Position numbers and translations under genes: made by a program. The notes under the pieces are model-generated. The model had not been told where the DNA came from. It searched no databases and saw nothing but the letters and a program-made list of their open reading frames with translations. A stretch of 64,000 nt of DNA, from positions 9,535,892 to 9,599,891 of the forward strand of contig LR746265.1 of the NCBI GenBank assembly GCA_902729315.2, read 5' to 3'. The stretch comes from Spirodela intermedia (taxonomy: Eukaryota; Streptophyta; Magnoliopsida; Alismatales; Araceae). Below, in pieces: positions 34,392 through 46,310 of this stretch (its first letter is position 1; each line of letters begins with the position of its first letter).

Positions 34392-34770
34392 ATGGCCGGG
34401 CACTGGGTGGCAGTGGTGGCGGTGGTCGCGCTGCTGGTGGTGGCAGCGGCGTGTCCGGCAGCGGGGAAGAAGGAGAAGGAGATGATGTGTGACAAGGGCT
34501 GGGAGTGCAGAGGGCTGGGAATCTACTGCTGCTGCACCACCATCATGGATCTCTTCCTGCTTTACTAGTTCAAGAATCTCTTCTTCAAGCACAACGCTCC
34601 CGTGGCCCACGCCGTTGGCTTCTGGGACTACCAGGCCTTCATCACCGCCGCCGCCCTCTTCGAGCCCCTTGGCTTCGGCTCCACCGGCGGCAAACAGATG
34701 CAGATGAAGGAGATCGCCGCCTTCCTCGTCCATGTTGGGAGCAAGACCTCCTATGAGCAATCCCAATCCT
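34392..34770 (+). pseudogene. Chitinase-like (CTL1/POM1-type) gene, 5' exon with nonsense codon
   Basis: The frame begins with a signal peptide (MAGHWVAVVAVVALLVVAAA), then KKEKEMMCDKGWECRG and CCCTT. An in-frame TAG at 34566-34568 sits where related proteins have a Gln before FKNLF. Past it the same frame continues as FKNLFFKHNAPVAHAVGFWD, YQAFITAAALFEPLGFGSTG and MKEIAAFLVHVGSKTS, then homology stops at a likely exon boundary. The family (GH19-like, catalytically altered) works in cellulose assembly in the cell wall. The C-terminal part is found on the opposite strand about 600 bases away. The pieces are described only; the locus cannot make a full protein. Confidence 0.8.
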
Positions 34771-35310
34771 GAAACTCTAAGGAAGCAGATCCAGTCAGAA
34801 ACCTGTGGAACCCTAATCCCGTCCTCTTCCAACAATACCATTTCCGCAGAAATCCTCAGATCCCACATCCTCTTCTCCGCCTTCTTCCAGAATCGACGGA
34901 TCCGCCTGAATCTCTACGGCCAGGGTATTTATTTTTTCAGTTTTGAATGAATGAAGCAAGCTAAAATGCAGGTAATTTTTCAATTTATCATAGCCCAGTG
35001 AGTTAGATCATAATCATCTAAAATGCAGATAATTATTCAAGTATTTGTTACAAGGATTACATCAGAACAACATCATACGATATTAAACCGATGAGATCAA
35101 TCGAGAAAATGGCAAATTTTTTAGTAAACATCAATAAATTGAAGGAAAGTTTTCGAACAGGGACCACCCAGAAGCTCATCACCTTTGACATAATCGACAT
35201 CCACACAGGTCTATCTGGGGACAGAAACATCAGACAGTATTGGAATGACTGACCAACAAGAACCCATGGCTCCGCTAGAAGAAGCTATGGGTAGGGTTTA
35301 TACGACCAGA

Positions 35311-35525
35311 TTATTCACAGAACCGACACAGAAAGCTTTTGAAGCAAGCAGCCAGAGGAGGAGGAGGAGGAGGAGGTGTCCTTACCTGAGGGGTTGAAGG
35401 CGAGCTGCTCTGCGCAGTCCAGACTGTCGCCGGAGAACTGGCGGCCAACGCCCACCAGATCGAGGTAGTACTGGTAATGGGAGTCGATGTAATCCTGGCC
35501 GCAGACCAGGTCGCCATAAGTTGGT
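35311..35525 (-). pseudogene. Chitinase-like gene, 3' end, inverted relative to the 5' exon
   Basis: Minus-strand reading gives TYGDLVCGQDYIDSHYQYYL, DLVGVGRQFSGDSLDCAEQL and AFNPS, the C-terminal block of the same chitinase-like family. The middle exons, including the GLCYNKE-type region, are absent. A GGA-type microsatellite (35356-35375, minus-strand Ser run) follows AFNPS. Confidence 0.8.
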
Positions 35526-35528
35526 CGA

Positions 35529-36372
35529 GTGAGAAATACTACATGGATAAGGTCAAGAACAAAGTGGACACCATGTGTTTCTTCGAGTTATTGTTCCCAT
35601 AAAATTACACATTCTAAATTGTATCCCGTGATCAATTTTCTACGACTACAGCTTCTCCCTCTTTTGCGGAAGCACAGGATGATGGTCCATTTCCTCAAAA
35701 CAGACAACCCTCTGGCAATGCCCCAGGCCTTCCCTTGGGGCCTCAAAAGCTCCGTTGCAAGGTCAACTATGAGGCGCTCAAGTTCGACCTGAATTTTCAG
35801 GCCGTTGGACAGAAACTTGCCTCTCTTCTGAAGAGGGAACTCTTTACCCTTCGCATTTATGATATGAGATGGACATGCTTGCTTTCTCCGGTTGACTGCT
35901 CTCGGGGACGCTCAAGTGAAGAAGCCGAAGAACTCCATCCGTAGAATGAGGTTCTCATCTAGAAAGCCTCTCGATAATCCTTCCCGGGTTCTCAGATATG
36001 CGTACCCATGGTGGAAGGAGAAAGAGATAGACACCCAGAAGAAAAGGCTCCAAAGTCTGAGTTCTCTCACGCCAGAAGAGGGTGGCCGTCCTTTGGAATG
36101 CTTATCGTAATATTGTAAGTTCTTCCTCCCTCTCTTCCTCACAACCTCTTTCGTTTCGTTCGGATCACATGAGATGGGTTTCATATGCCGTGTGTCTCTT
36201 GTTTCCTTCTCAGACCCTGAGGTGAGGAAGGAGACGATCCTCACTCCTAATGAGGTGAGTGAGGCCTTTCCAGAATCGGTCGGCCCAGATGGCGGCTCTC
36301 GATTAACAGGTCTCCATTGCGAGCGATACCTTCATCCCCTCCTACGAAGGCAACATGGCGAAGGTCGTTGAA
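35529..36372 (+). other. Unrecognised coding-like patches
   Basis: Short open stretches such as LPLGPQKLRCKVNYEALKFD (about 35726-35785) and two exon-like pieces, PEVRKETILTPNE before a GTGAGT (36219-36255) and VSIASDTFIPSYEGNMAKVV after an AG (36310-36370), have genic composition and splice-like borders. I cannot assign a family or a continuous frame. Given the neighbouring fragments, captured or decayed gene pieces are the simplest explanation. Confidence 0.3.
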
Positions 36373-36564
36373 GGGCACCGTAGCTTTGACTTTTCTGCAT
36401 CGATCTTCTGACTTTTTGCCCATCGGCTTACGCTCACAGATTCACTCGGTAAGGGTAACAGGAAAGCACTAGGTTTAATCCGATTGAGAATTTTGTTCAT
36501 GCCACCTTTCAGGTACATGGGATTCCACCACTCGTATCCTTGGACAGAAATAGACTTGTACAGC

Positions 36565-36783
36565 TCATTGACTTGCACAGAAAGTAAGGTGTGGCAAAGT
36601 AAGGCCGGTTAGAAAGTAGTGATTGCAGCGCTTGTCCTCGCATGGACCTGGAGAACACGGCTCATCGTCGACGTCCGATTTCGGCGTGCTCGCACTCGCC
36701 AGAACCCCGCGCTCCGCGGCCTCATCCTGGCGCCCCATGTTCTTCTTCTTGTGGTAGAGGCAGCAGCGCACCCAATTGTCGAG
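36565..36783 (-). pseudogene. NAC transcription factor third-exon fragment
   Basis: After a TTCTTGCAG acceptor the minus strand reads LDNWVRCCLYHKKKN, the subdomain-E end of the NAC DNA-binding domain (usually LDDWVLCRIYxKK), at the usual position of the second NAC intron. It continues about 55 residues to a stop. No upstream NAC exons (LPPGFRF, DLxKxEPWDLP) are visible to the right. Two changes inside the core and the missing exons suggest a dead fragment. Confidence 0.5.
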
Positions 36784-37129
36784 CTGCAAGAACCAACAGT
36801 CTCCTTCAGAAATATGTTCCTTCAGAACAAAAGGTAATCTGGAGGTCGTTGCATTAATCTGAGAGTGAGAGAGCGTGAGAGAATGAAAGAAACCAATCTG
36901 GACGTCGCAACGCTAAGCCACGGGCTCCCTCTCTCTCTCTGTGGGAGTGTGAATGTTTCCAGCAGACCAGTAGTACACCCTCGTGGCTCTCTCTCTTTGA
37001 GGGAGGGTCAATATTGAATGGCTTAATTCAGTCTCATTGTGTAACGTCACAAATAACAGTGTCCGGGAAATACTTTAACAAGCCTGATTTGGGAATTTTT
37101 CCTTCTTCCGGGTAGTTATTTTCTATTTG

Positions 37130-37500
37130 CAGGATTAATCGGGCTGTCTATTGTCGGGAGTTATAACGGCGAGGATGATGTAAACATGAACACCAAGCCA
37201 AGTCCGCATGGTGTCTCTCTGTCCTATGATTATTGGCTTCCCTTTATAAGTTGCTATGTGTTCGATGTATTGACTGTGAAGAATAGAACAGACTTTTGAT
37301 CAATTATAGTTATTCCCACACTTCTTTATTCAAGAGTTTTGGTGTGGATCTAGTTTTGCGAAGGCATGAAGTCGTATTAGAGCCACTCGACTCCATAGGA
37401 TCAAATAGATGGCCAAGAAGACTGGAGACGCGAGCGTGGGGGAGAGATGGTAGTGCTACCAAAAAGCGACACCCATCAGTCTCCAATCCTCTGCATTGAC
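37130..37500 (+). mobile_element. Possible Copia 5' end (LTR tail, primer site, gag start)
   Basis: CGTATTAGAGCC (about 37371-37382) resembles the TGGTATTAGAGCC variant of the tRNA-Met primer site. Just after it an ATG starts MAKKTGDASVGERW, a gag-like N terminus that soon stops. The AT-rich sequence before it could be LTR. No second LTR was found. Confidence 0.3.
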
Positions 37501-39229
37501 CGACTCAAAAAATATCGGAAGTCCTCGCTATACTGGAAGTGAATAATCTCATGCCGTTCATCCAACGCACCGAATGAAATGCTCCGTTTTAGTCCCTCAA
37601 TTTTCTTTACTTCATCTCGGATAGTAAGGAGGTAGGGGTGACTTCTATTAAATTTTCTGATGATTGCCTCCATAAAGGGAGCAGCCAATTGGGACATCTC
37701 CTCTTTGGAGAATTCAAAGTTGGAATTCGCTCCTGAATATATGGTCTCTTCTGCAGAGATCTGTCCACGAATTGGGGGCTAATATCCTTTTCTCGTTTCA
37801 CAGCTGCATAGGTGCGCTTAGATCGCCTAAGTCTGGTCTTGCTACGGTCAGCCCCAAGTGTGTTCTACCCATCTGAAATTTTTCCACCCCAATGGGAAGA
37901 GATCTGTCTACATGGGCCTTGTCCTTACCCTTCCCATTTCTAGAAACTATGCATGCCTCTTGGCCACCCATGCGGACCCCCAAACATTTCTAGAAACAAT
38001 GCTAACCTCTCCTGGTTATTGTAAAGAAGGGGCAGGAGATACCATCAAGAAACTTTAAAGAAAGGGCAGGAGAGACCAGTGCCTGCAGGGTAGCAGTGCC
38101 TCCTGGTTATTTTACCTTCGTTCCTTTCACATTGTTGTTCACTATTGCCATAAAAATTCTGTCAGTACTTGCTTGTCCTTCGTCTGGTATCTCTATCATA
38201 TCAACGTCTCTGTTTTCTTCCCCTTCAGCTTCATTTGTTGTAGTTGTGTTTCCTGAGGTGTGCTCCCGTGCCTTCCCCTCCCCTCCCTACTTTTTTCAGT
38301 CCGTCAGGCAGTTCTTACTGGCCCTTGTAGATTTGCTTCTTTGCTTCCTCATTTACTTGTAGTTCTTTCTTTCTTGTGCAAGTTCTTTTGTGCAATCTCC
38401 ATCGACTGCCTAGTTATTTCCTCTGCACGCATACTTACTCCCTCCTTGTGCTGCTTAGTGGGTGCAAGGGGAGTTATATTGCGAATCATGCCATGGCCTT
38501 CCTCCCTAGTCTTTGTGCTTTCTGCTACCATGATCGATTTTTCACTCTCTTTCGCAAAAGAGGACGCCTCATCTATTGTAACTCCTGCCATCAACCTTGT
38601 CTGATTTGGGGCAGTGCCCATAGGTTCCACCTCTTTTCCTCTTAACCCCACCCCCGTGAGCTATATGCCTCCCTCTATGGCCCCATCCCTCGTAATGCCC
38701 ACACATTCTTGTCCCTAGGTAGGATTTGCTTCCTCTCCTTCTCATCTCCCCTACTTGTTAGAACAGTTTCTATGGTTCTTCCATCAGAATACCCCACACA
38801 AATAATTGGACCCAACCTGCTAGCACCCTTCATACTACCTTCCTGCATCTCCAGCCTCTATCAAACGCTTATCCTCCCTATTTTACCATTTAACTGGTAG
38901 CTGACTGTCACTTACCTCAACCTTGGTCGATTATCAAAGGGTTCTAGGAAATGCTGCTTCTAATGTCAAAGGGTTGCAGCTATCAATCTCTATTTGCCTG
39001 CCGCCACTTCTAATTTCTCGACACCTCCACTGACCCACAGTCCCTTGATGCTGCTTTCAGTTTAGGACCACCTGCTCCATGTCATGGTAGTTTCCCACTC
39101 TGTTCTCCAATTCCACACATTTGCACTTTAAAAAACGAAACCCTCCTCTTCTGCAAAGCTTGCACACCATTATCTTAGGGGTTCTTGCAACTGTCGAAAT
39201 CATCCTCTTAATGGGTTAAGGCTTTAGCG
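37501..39229. other. T-rich relic, unresolved
   Basis: On the minus strand near 39170-39110 a zinc-knuckle-like CKLCRRGGFRFLKC pattern followed by ELENRVGNYHDM suggests a decayed retroelement ORF1 or gag. An open 100-codon Lys/Glu-rich frame (38651-38349, -) may belong to it. I cannot place it in an element. Confidence 0.3.
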
Positions 39230-39400
39230 TTTTTGTTTTTTTTTTCCCCTCTTAACAGGTGCTTCTAGGGACTAGCCGCTTCCAATTGGGAGGCCACCCA
39301 TCTTCGTACTACTGTGGCCCATGCGCTACCCCTTTACCTACGGAATTTTCTAGGAGGTCACCTGTCCTAGTACTGCTCCAGAGTATTTTTTGCCATAAGA
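39230..39400 (-). mobile_element. 5S rRNA-derived fragment with poly(A) tail
   Basis: On the minus strand two successive pieces match the 3' half of plant 5S rRNA: GCAGTACTAGGACAGGTGAC followed by CTCC (39389-39362), then CAGTAGTACGAAGATGGGTG followed by GCCTCCC (39336-39290). After about 40 bases a poly(A) tract follows (39247-39232, minus), then a degenerate CTAAAGCCTTAACCC. The layout (5S sequence, short body, A-tail) is SINE3-like. A Cassandra LTR remnant is an alternative. Confidence 0.5.
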
Positions 39401-41640
39401 GGTGTAGGAGAAGGACACCAAGGTTTAACCCCTTCCTTGGTCTAGGTGCACGTAGGTAGATTGATGACAGGTAGAAGTTATTCTCGGGAAACGGTCATAG
39501 TCTAAAGGATGTAGTTTAGTTTAAGTTTTTTATTTCATTTTTAATGTTTGATGGATTGATGATCTGTAGCGAGTACACTGTTTCCAATCCTATGGATTAA
39601 TTAGGGTTGACACAGGTGATCTGTAAGATAACATGCGTTCTACCCTTTCCTTTAGATTGCGCAAGGTTGCCAATATAGGTATAATTTTTTTTGGGCCTGA
39701 ACTCCAGCTTTTCTTGCCCAATGTACAGTTTGACCTCCGAACCAATGGCTGGTCTATGGTAGTTTGACCGGTCGTTGTGCTGTCGTTCCGTCGAAGGCTC
39801 TTGTCCTACTGTGCATTCCTATTTGAGTGACTTGCAGGCGTTCTTCTGGCCTGTGTGGTAAGCGGAAATACCATATAGTAGACCGTACCCAGTGCTTTTC
39901 CCTCTGGCTGTTATCAGATGATACCATCTTCAGATAATCAGATCTTCTTGTACTTTTGTCTGTCCACGCTGTTTTCCTTTTTATAATTGGGCTTGTTCTA
40001 ATCCGACCATGTTTTTGGAGACCTTTGCAGTTGATAAGACGATTAATGCCTCGCTTTCTCAATAAGGCCATTCCATCTCGAAATCTTTTGTACGCAATAG
40101 TTAAGTTAGAAAGAAGAGCTGCTGTGTTCTGTTCTTTTTTATTACTTTCTCCCCCCCTTTTTCTTACGGGGTTGGAGGGGGAAGAAAGTTACCGACTTTT
40201 GGCACTTTTCCTCTTTTTTCTTTTCCTAGCCTTGTACACTTTGAATTTTTTATTTCCATGATATTTTCCTATAATTTGGGTCTTATCGCTCTCTTTAGTC
40301 TACAATACCGTGACGTAATCTTCAGTTTGTTTTTCTTCAGTTTGGGTCTTATCATCAGTTTGAACAAACGAGGTACAGCTCTCTGATCTCAATTTGCTCT
40401 TTCGTTGTACCTACGGTTGCTAATTTTTGAATGTTCCTACTTTTCTCTTCTGTTATGTTTTGTGAGATGAATGTTACTGTTTTTTGTAAGTTTATGTAAA
40501 GCAATAATGTAGTATGTACTGAAAGGACGAAATAGGTTATGTGAGACTATGGCAAATCTTTCCCCATACTTTAGTCGTCGATCTAACTGTGCTGATTTTA
40601 AGCTGTTCCTGTTTTTGGTGGTATCATTCCTTTCTCTAGTCCTATTATTCTTCAGGTACTGCATCTTGCCTCTCTTTATTGTTCATTTGATATAGGCCAT
40701 CGCCAGCATTCGAAGTTGTATGCACCTCTCCCTTCCCAAGGAAGGTCCTAAACGCACCAGTATATTTTCTCTTCTTGTTGTATACTCACATTCGCAAGGA
40801 AGTCCGCCAATTGATTCTCGGTGCGATAAATATTCATTATAGTATTCATTGTTTACATTGCTTCTTTTCAACCATCTTTGCGTGTGGCATCTCAACGAGA
40901 GTTAGTGAGTAATCCATATTGGTTTCAGAATGCTTGGGATCCATTTAATAAATTTCCATGAATTTAATACTCCTAATGTTTAGTTCCCATGAAGCATGGT
41001 TTATACACGTGCATGTTTCTTTTCTCCAGAGTACCGGGGAAGGGTGAAGGGGGTCGACGTTGACGCCCAATCCCTTGGGATACATCCCATGAGTCCTGTT
41101 CTCCCTTCATGATGCTTGGGAGTCGGCTCGAGAGCCCTGCCGGTCAGTTGTTATCATTGTGCTTAATCCCAGTGGTCCTACACTTTTTGTCCAGTCCACA
41201 AGGTGTTTCCTTCTTCTTTCTCTTTCTTGTTTTTTTTTTTCCTAATAGATGCGTGTCTGGGTGACATGGGAAGGCTTTTCCTCACGGTTTTTTCCCACAT
41301 GTTGCTTTCACTCCATTTCCCCAGACTTTCCTGCACCTCCTCCTTTCTTTTTCCTTCTATTTTTTTTCTTTGGTGGATGGGGGGGATGGCTGCTGGACTT
41401 GCACAGCAGTACTTTTGACTGGTCTCCTCTGTTACCTGTACAACGGGGTTCCTCACACATAATTCAGTATCTAACAAGGAGGGACCTTGACCCCTTCACA
41501 GGGTTCTCACGATCCCCATTAACATGTTGTTTTATATCCACGCAATGGAGCTTTGTAATTTGTTTTCTGGATTCGTGTTCTTTTTCAGACCTGCTCCAGA
41601 CCTACTCATTGCCTCCTGATTTGTTTTGCGAACATGGGGA
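39401..41640. other. T-rich sequence, nothing recognised
   Basis: Probably decayed 3' part of the LINE to the right on the minus strand, but no motif could be supported. Confidence 0.3.
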
Positions 41641-41646
41641 CCATGC

Positions 41647-43480
41647 CTATTTTTCATGGAAGTAAGGAAGGCGCCTCTTACTTCCCATGGGACTTCGTTT
41701 AGTTGCTGAAAGATTTTCCTGCCTGTCGTCTGGCCCCTTGCTTTGCCAAATAATATGTGGGCTTATCCTACACACCATATCTCCCGACCCACAGTTTTTA
41801 TTTCTCATTCTTCCGTAAACTCCTTCCTGGCTGAGGTTGTGTAAAACTCCCCACCTGGCAAGAGTTTCAATATCCATCTATCCTGTCCCTCCTGTGCTGG
41901 TATTGGATTTAGAACTATTCAGGCTGCTACGTCCAAGGGGACACCTCCTACCTAATACACGAATGACAACTCAAAATGGTCATCTGCTTTTTCAATGTCT
42001 AGTTTGAAGATCACATTTGATCCTGCGATCTGTGCATTTTTGGATTCGGTCATTTCCTGCATCAGGGCCATGTTTTCCTATATTAGACCGCTCTACGAAG
42101 TCCCCCTGCCAGTGGACTATTTCAGTGTTCTGCCCATGAACCTGGAAATAACCTTATAGCAGAAATTAGAGAGGCTAATTGGCTGAAACTCTGCAAAATA
42201 CTGGGGTGAGAAGATTATGGAAATAACGAACAAGGAAGACTAGAAATTAACGTTCATACCGACAAGCAATAAAAAACTTAATGCTCATACCGAACAGGGT
42301 TTCATTTATCTCCTCATCTTCGTGGGGCTACTCAATGCAATGTTCTGTTCCTATGACACAGATCTCAGTATGTAATGTAACGATTCCGTTTCCCTGAAAT
42401 CTTCTGTCATGCGCAGTGGTTCAGAATAGTTTCTTCTCACCTCCACAAATAAATTCTCATGCTGCGCAACCTCCTCGCTTAACTCCTGGAGGTTGGACGT
42501 TTGGGTCCTAATCCTCGTTGTCATGTGGAAGAACTTTTTTTCCACACACGTTCCTTCAACCATCTTTTACCACCTTTTCAGTGCGAGAAAGTTTCGTTTT
42601 GGAGCAGTATCTCTTCCAATTCTAATTTCTTTTCTAAAAGCTTCGCCTCAATGCTGTCATCCCATTTTTTTTGGAAGCTACTCTCTACCTGCTAAATGTC
42701 TTTCTCTACCTCCTCTATCTCCACTCTAATGTTCCCAAAGACATGTTTATTCCACCATCTCAGGGCTTGCTTAATATTTCTAATCCGTTAGGAAAGGTTT
42801 ACTTGTGGGTAGGTAGAAATTGTTCCTGCCCACCTTTCTTTAATGAAGTCAAAGAAACTCTTTTTTCATTTTTTACCGACATATTTTGATTAGTAGGGGG
42901 TACTCGTCAGAGTTCAGTTTAAGAAGTGAAATGGCAATGCACCAATCCTTCTACTTTAACTAAAACTTAATTAGTAGGGGGGACTGGTCAGAGTTAAGTC
43001 TCTGTAGATATTGGACATTAATGGGGCATTGGTCCATACACATGGAATTAACTTTACATTTGTCTAGTCTTTGGCATGTCTGTTCATTACCCTTGCCGGC
43101 ATTACGCTTGGACATAAGGTTCCCGAAATTATTTCGTTCCAGCAACCCTTGATCATTGATGATTTCAGTGAATTCATCCATTGAGGGTCTAATACCTCTA
43201 TTCCCCTGAAATTTCTTGGAGCAGTCTCTAATGACGTTGAAATCCCCTGCAATTATCCACGGGAGGTTTTGTGTCATTCCTATAGATCTAAGTTTCGGCC
43301 ATACCAGTTGTCTACGGTCTGCATCATAGGAAGCTTAGATTACTGTGAGGAGCCATCTTTGGCCATGCGCCGAGATGTCGAACGAGGCACACTGGTCTGT
43401 TTGAGACAGGTAAGTGACTATAATATGCTCAGTCCAGAATAACCAGATTTTGTTATGCAGGCTACACCACATTATTCCGA
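41647..43480 (-). mobile_element. Decayed L1-type LINE, endonuclease to reverse transcriptase
   Basis: The minus strand gives an apurinic-endonuclease stretch (NLPWIIAGDFNVIRDCSKKF, 43272-43213; later RLDKC and NSDQSPLLIK, 43070-42965). A linker follows (LRWWNKHVFGN region near 42770), then RT start motifs SLSNFCYKVISRFMGR and VIFKLDIEKADD (about 42190-42010). The FADD catalytic box and the C-terminal domains are not found. Stops and frameshifts are frequent. It is a different, more decayed family from the LINEs at 48-64 kb. Confidence 0.7.
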
Positions 43481-43705
43481 ACTTTTTCTTTTTTTTGCAT
43501 TGTTTCTAGAACTCTACCATCTCTAACTTCGGTAGAACTATTTCCTACCCCCCTACAGTTCGCAGTACTAAGTAGACTGCTCCCCTGCTAGTACTCAGTA
43601 GACTCAGTCTCTCTGACCTCCTCTGCTCCCGTATCTTCTCTCTACTTTCTGAGCTCATTATTTTGTGAGATCCACTTTTAATATCCTCCTCCTCGGAGCC
43701 TCCAT

Positions 43706-44165
43706 CCCTTGGTGTCTTTGCCCACCTACCCTTCTCATCTCTCCTCCTTACTCACACTTTTGTCCCCTCTCCTCCTCTCTGCCCTGCATATCCCCTCTCC
43801 TCCTCTCTCCCCTCTTCTTAATTTTCTTCCTCGTGTATTCCTCCACCTGTACCTTCCAAAGGCGGCTAGATCTCCTCAGTACCCCTCCTCTTTTTATCCC
43901 CTAGGTTTTGTTCCGGCGCATTTCGAATCCGTCCCTGTCATCCTCAGATGTCGCTTCCTGCTGAAACATATCATTCATGTGTTTATTCCCCTCACTCATC
44001 GGAGGATGCAAAAGATCTACTGGAAAGCCTGGGTGATCTTCTGGGGAAGCCCCTGCTGATAAGGATGGGCTTCATCGTCCCCATTGAGGTGTGTCCCTCC
44101 CTCTCCAGTTTTAGACACTCCTCCACCGAGGTTTTCTCCATTCTGTGGGACTCCTCTAGTCCGAC
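43706..44165. repeat. Direct repeat, copy 1 (~460 bp)
   Basis: The sequence from TGGTGTCTTTGCCCA to about GGACTCCTCTAGTCCGACCA recurs nearly identically at 45857-46300, with a small internal indel. Both copies are in the same orientation, about 2.15 kb apart. No convincing protein is encoded. Confidence 0.85.
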
Positions 44166-45856
44166 CACCCCAGTGTTCCAAATAATCTCAAACCCCCTCT
44201 ACTCTTGCGGCTACCCTCTTGCCTCCTGTTGCCAACTGGTCAGACCCCACGTGTGGTAGTGTACAAGGTGGGAGTTCTGACTGGGTTGCATAACTCAAAC
44301 TCCCTCCCGATTCTAGCCATGCCTGCATGTTCACCCTTATTAGTCACAGGTCAGAGTCTCTCGGATGTGAGAGCCTGCAGGATTCTCCTGGTTCTGTCAT
44401 ATAGCCCTGGTCCCCCCCCCTCCCCCTCCGCGGGTTCCTGGATAAGTCCCAGGGATGTCTCCCTCACAAGCAGAGGGTCTAGCGAGTGTTTATCTAATTG
44501 TTTCTCTTGCCCTACCACCCACTCCCTCCTCTTGTTGTTATCACCATCTCCTCGGTCACTAATGGGATTAGATCGTTGAATAACGTAAATTTAAAATTTA
44601 TAAAACTACAAAATACCAATTTCGGATATGTACAACTATTTCTAAACAATTATAATAACTACTCTCTAAAAAAACTTCCTAAAATAGGGATAATTTTCCA
44701 GGTTGATAAAGGGATAAAATATAATATTAGTTTTAATGTATTTTATACTAAGAAATTAGGTTACGGATGTAAAGATGACAGCTGCACCAGACAAATACAA
44801 ATATGTAAGTGATTACAGATCTGTAAAAGCAAGAAGAATCGTAATTAAATCAAGTATAGCTTTGTAAATTTAAATTAAAATTTTTTCACTAAATGATGTT
44901 AAAATGTGTCTTGTAGTATCTACAGCCTTGAAGGCTTTCCTTGGACATGGAGAGCATTGGATATCTCTAGATCTCCTTGTGATGTCTCCGGTGGTTGTCA
45001 CACGGCAGAGCAAAAAAATGATGGCTTTGCAGCTCTTCGGTTCTCACTCGATTGAGTAGAGGTCGATAAAGGTTACGCAAGTGTCAGGAAGCTTCATCCT
45101 CAGGTCCGCAAAACAAGAAGAGGTTCTTTATCGCATCTGGTACACTAAGGAGGTGGCAACTCATTTACGGGTTTATCGTCTTCTTCTCCGACGAAAGCTT
45201 TTTTGTCGATTAATTAGAGGAACTGTAATAATAATGCTTCGCGTATTGCGTTCACAAGAGTTGTGTTGATGATTGAACGATTCTGGCAGCTTAATCTTTC
45301 AGTTGACATTGTCATGGTAAATCTCTGTTGTAACAAAGCGGTAGAATGGTTTTTTAAATCTTCGAAGCCTTTCGGGGGAAAATATTTCAGAGGTTTAGTC
45401 GCGCATCGCTTGAACGAAGAAGGTTTGGACGAATTTATAGTAGTATCACCTTTTTAAGGAATGAGTCTGTCTCTCCTAGTTGTACAAAAACTCCATGCCC
45501 CACTACCAACTGGCCACCGGTGACGTGTACGGACAGTGTCTTCTTTCTTGGACCTGTTTCCATCCCAACCTCCTTCGGGACTTCTCTTGTGCTGTTTTCC
45601 TCGAGCATTCCTCCCTCCGGGCTTCCCAGATTTTCTACCTCGCTTACACTATATACAGTTCTCTACTCTCCTCCTTTCCGATTTCCCCTGTAGATCCTTC
45701 CACTCCTGATCCATCCTTTACTCTGTGATCTCCTCTTTCTCCACCTAGCATTTCTTTCTGCACAACCCCTCTCTCCTTTTAGCTGTACCAATAGTTCCAG
45801 GAACTGTGCCTAATCGTCTCTCATCTGTTGCTATACAGGGGAACAGACTTTCCCTT
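44166..45856. other. Between direct repeats, nothing recognised
   Basis: No gene, RNA or element motif is supported. AT-rich for 44580-44960, then mixed composition. Confidence 0.4.
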
Positions 45857-46310
45857 GGTGTCTTTGCCCATCTACCCTTCTCATATCTCCTCCTTACTCA
45901 CACTTTTGTCCCCTCTCCTCCTCTCTGCCCTGCCATATCCTTTCTTCTTTATTTTCTTCCTCGTGTATTCCTCCACCTGTACCTTCCAAAGGCGGCTAGA
46001 TCTCCTCAGTACCCCTCCTCTTTTTATCCCCTAGGTTTTGTTCCGGTGCATTTCGAATCCGTCCCTGTCATCCTCAGATGTCGCTTCCTGCTGAAACATA
46101 TCATTCATGTCTTTATTCCCCTCACTCATCGGAGGATGCAAAAGATCTACTGGAAAGTCTGGGTGATCTTCTGGGAAAGCCCCTGCTGATAAGGATGGGC
46201 TTCATCGTCCCCATTGAGGTGTGTCCCTCCCTCTCCAGTTTTAGACACTCCTCCACCCAGGTTTCCTCCATTCTGTGGGACTCGTCTAGTCCGACCACCC
46301 TAGTGTCCCT
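45857..46310. repeat. Direct repeat, copy 2
   Basis: Matches 43706-44165 in the same orientation with few substitutions and a deletion of about 25 bases within the CT-rich part (around 45940). Confidence 0.85.

Noticed and set aside
43948-44259. Short plus-strand open frame MSLPAETYHSC..., repeated at 46078
   Set aside because: Repeated only because the DNA is duplicated; the two copies diverge at their C-termini and show no protein motif.
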